Below are positions 39,422 through 41,220 of a stretch of DNA of 41,220 nt, one piece after another (position 1 is the stretch's first letter; every line of letters begins with the position of its first letter). This stretch comes from Acidimicrobiia bacterium (GTDB taxonomy: Bacteria > Actinomycetota > Acidimicrobiia > Spongiisociales > UBA5794). Location: NCBI GenBank assembly GCA_036396535.1, contig DASWKR010000067.1:1-41220 (forward strand), given 5' to 3'. The notes below the pieces were generated by a model. The model was not told where the DNA came from and did not search any database. It saw only the letters and a list, made by a program, of their open reading frames with translations. A program made the translations under genes and the position numbers.

Positions 39422-40660
39422 TCACGGATCGTCGAACTGAGGTGGGACGAGGCGCCGCCGCTGGGGTGGCGACTCCGGGTCGAGGGTGTAACCCCTCGTG
39501 TGGATCACGACGTGGTGGTGGTACCAGCAGACCGTCGTCAAGTTGTCGGCATCGTGGCTTCCGCCGCCGGCCCACGGGATCACGTGGTGGGGCTGCAAGC
39601 GGTAGCGGGATCCGCAGCCGTCGATGGTGCATCCCTGGTCTCGGTTCAGCACGAAGTCGCGGATGGCGGGCGGGATGGCGCGATTGCCGTCGGTGACGGT
39701 GACCGGCCTTCCGGCATCGACGCCGACGACTTTCACGGTGCCGGTGCACAGCAGCTCTTCGAGCGTGGCAGGGCCGACCGGGAGCCCGGTGGTTGCCGTC
39801 ACTGAGCCCGCCTCCCCACCCGTTCGCGCTGCCAGCTCGGCGTCGACGAACACCGTGACGGACGGGGCCGTCGTCGCGGTGACGGGCGCCTCGAGGTCGA
39901 GGGAGTCTTGGCAGATCGACACCAGGGCGTCGGCGAGTCGGGCCCCCAACGCCTCACGGACTGCATCGGGCGACCGCGGGAGCTCGTCGGCGCGCTGAAA
40001 CAGTGCCTTCTCGAGGACCGTGAAATCGACGGCGGGCAATTCGAACCAACCCGTCCCGGTCATTCCGCCGAGCGAAGGCTGAAGGCGCAGATGACGCCGC
40101 TCAGACGCTTCACGCTCGTCTGCACGCCTGTGCCGACGATGCCTCCCCGCCAACCGCCACACCCCGGCGACGTCGAATCCGTTGGACAGCTCTATGGCTT
40201 CGGCTGACGCTCCGCTGTTTCGGAGCGTGGCGGTGGCGACGGCACGATCCGTCGACACCTCGCCGGTCGCCACCGCAGCCCCGAGGTCGGGATGCTGGGC
40301 GAGGAGGCGGGTGGCACGCATGACGTTGCCGGCCGTGTCCGGATGCAAGTCGAGGCGAGCCGTGATCCAATCCTTCATCGATCGAGCTCCGTCGATCGTC
40401 GTCACGCCGGCCGCTTCGAGCTGGCGCAGCGTGGCGACCTGGACCACTCGGAGCCGGTCGATGAGGCGCTCGCAAGCGATGAGCCGCTGCTCGAGGGCGT
40501 CGATCGACTCGGCGGCGGACGAGGTGCCCGTATCGGGACCGGCTCCGCCGATCATCGCCGATGGTTCCAAAAGCTGTTCCATCACCGCAAAGTAACGCTC
40601 CCATGTGACAGAAACCGATCGAAGGCCCTCGGAGCCGCGAAAACTTCTTCCAGCGTCCAT
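39422..40660 (-). CDS. DUF222/13E12-type HNH endonuclease-like protein
   Basis: The 412-residue protein has a helical DUF222 region (ALEQRLIACERLIDRLRVVQ, then LDLHPDTAGNVMRATRLLAQ) and a C-terminal HNH nuclease motif. The latter is CTIDGC, LQPHHVIPWAGGGSHDADNL and CWYHHHVVIH, with two zinc-binding Cys pairs. Such proteins occur in many copies in actinobacteria and resemble the mycobacterial 13E12 repeat family. Their targets are unknown. The ATG at 40582 is an alternative start. Confidence 0.88.
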   Translation of the reverse strand: MDAGRSFRGSEGLRSVSVTWERYFAVMEQLLEPSAMIGGAGPDTGTSSAAESIDALEQRLIACERLIDRLRVVQVATLRQLEAAGVTTIDGARSMKDWITARLDLHPDTAGNVMRATRLLAQHPDLGAAVATGEVSTDRAVATATLRNSGASAEAIELSNGFDVAGVWRLAGRHRRHRRADEREASERRHLRLQPSLGGMTGTGWFELPAVDFTVLEKALFQRADELPRSPDAVREALGARLADALVSICQDSLDLEAPVTATTAPSVTVFVDAELAARTGGEAGSVTATTGLPVGPATLEELLCTGTVKVVGVDAGRPVTVTDGNRAIPPAIRDFVLNRDQGCTIDGCGSRYRLQPHHVIPWAGGGSHDADNLTTVCWYHHHVVIHTRGYTLDPESPPQRRRLVPPQFDDP

Positions 40661-40705
40661 CGCTAGATATCGTTAAAGTGCGTCGGGGTCACGAAGGGGA
40701 GATAC

Positions 40706-41220
40706 GTGAACAGGACCGCGGCTGCGATCGGCTTCGTCGCCGTGCTGCTGGCGGCCCTGATCACCGTGCTCGTCATCGACGGTGGCGACGATCCGGTTGC
40801 GGCTCCCACCACGACAGCGCCGCCCACCTCCAGCGCCCCGCAGAGCACGACCTCGCCGACCACGACCACCACCCCGCCGACCACGACGGCGCCGCCCGCG
40901 GACCGCGAGGCCGAGATCGAGGAGATCATGACCTTCGTGGAGCTTCGGATGTGGCAGGCCGTCGAGGCTGGAGACATCGAGCTCCTCGGGACGCTGCTGG
41001 GCGATCCGTTCAACTATGAGCCACTAGCTGAGGCGGCGGGTGACTCGGGGCGTTACTTCAGTCAATCTCCGAGTACGTCCAATTTCGAGTTGAGGGTCGA
41101 CGAGATCCTCCTCGATCGCGAGGATTGTCTTGTGGCCCGGGTGACCGAGGATCCGCGCCCGTTTCTCGTCGATGGCCAGGTTGACACGCTCATCGCCGTG
41201 CTCTGGCCTCGACTTGAGAT
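40706..41220 (+). CDS. Membrane-anchored Thr/Pro-rich protein, 3' truncated by window
   Basis: The frame starts with GTG after AAGGGGAG and stays open to the window end. It encodes one hydrophobic helix (AAIGFVAVLLAALITVLVID), then a Thr/Pro/Ser-rich stretch (PTTTAPPTSSAPQST onward). An acidic globular domain follows from about residue 70 (EAEIEEIMTFVELRMWQAVE, then DIELLGTLLGDPF), possibly NTF2-like. It is probably an extracytoplasmic protein on a flexible tether. The C-terminus lies outside the window. Confidence 0.7.
   Translation, partial: MNRTAAAIGFVAVLLAALITVLVIDGGDDPVAAPTTTAPPTSSAPQSTTSPTTTTTPPTTTAPPADREAEIEEIMTFVELRMWQAVEAGDIELLGTLLGDPFNYEPLAEAAGDSGRYFSQSPSTSNFELRVDEILLDREDCLVARVTEDPRPFLVDGQVDTLIAVLWPRLE

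Overview
The window is GC-rich, actinobacterial chromosomal DNA. The clearest marker is a complete Pup-proteasome locus between about 30.4 and 37.9 kb: proteasomal ATPase ARC/Mpa, Dop, Pup, PrcB, PrcA and PafA. Other features fit an uncultured, Acidimicrobiia-like actinobacterium, but the class is an inference. These include two luciferase-like oxidoreductases, a maleylpyruvate-isomerase/DinB-type protein, a DUF222 HNH protein, an OmpATb-like envelope protein, and many genes that look leaderless. The leaderless-looking genes have a TANNNT box 6 to 8 bases before the start codon, often TAGCCT or TAACGT.

Region 1 (1 to about 12.4 kb) is a loose accessory zone with several genes separated by 350-650 bp non-coding gaps. 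It holds a frameshifted integrase remnant, a MerB-like gene interrupted by an in-frame TGA, a double VOC protein, an alpha/beta hydrolase, a lipoprotein, a ribbon-helix-helix/MazF toxin-antitoxin pair, a frameshifted membrane adenylate cyclase, a DUF1801 protein, a truncated serine hydrolase, a flavin-dependent oxidoreductase, a secreted RTX protein and a phosphotransferase. Two families of short dispersed repeats occur only here: one at about 61-113, 2188-2219, 10043-10098 and 10151-10170, the other at 1027-1067 and 8966-9007.

Region 2 (12.5 to 30.3 kb) is a dense chromosomal backbone. It carries a toroid-fold cyclase-like protein, a SnoaL-like protein, a 1003-residue cyclase-ATPase signalling protein, a flippase-like membrane protein and a secreted S1 protease. 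A cluster of small-molecule enzymes follows (LLM, VOC, MDMPI/DinB, PLP dehydratase), then a Nudix hydrolase, an OmpA/BON protein with a small membrane partner, a cupin, a Rieske-ThDP fusion enzyme, an MFS exporter and a run of tiny membrane proteins leading into trmI.

Region 3 (30.4 to 37.9 kb) is the pupylation and proteasome system. ARC, Dop, Pup, PrcB and PrcA form a tightly coupled operon with 4-8 base overlaps from Dop onward. Pup already ends in Gly-Gly-Glu, so PafA can ligate it without prior deamidation and Dop probably serves mainly as depupylase. PafA lies downstream behind its own promoter, after a divergent small membrane protein and a methyltransferase. Region 4 (37.9 kb to the end) has a large lipoprotein, an HNH endonuclease-like protein and the start of a membrane-anchored Thr/Pro-rich protein cut by the window edge.

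The most interesting observation is the MerB-like gene at 1194-1850. Its in-frame TGA falls where the second catalytic cysteine of organomercurial lyases is expected, and a perfect 7-bp hairpin with a GGUC loop follows at the spacing used by bacterial SECIS elements. It is a candidate selenocysteine-containing organomercurial-lyase-like protein.
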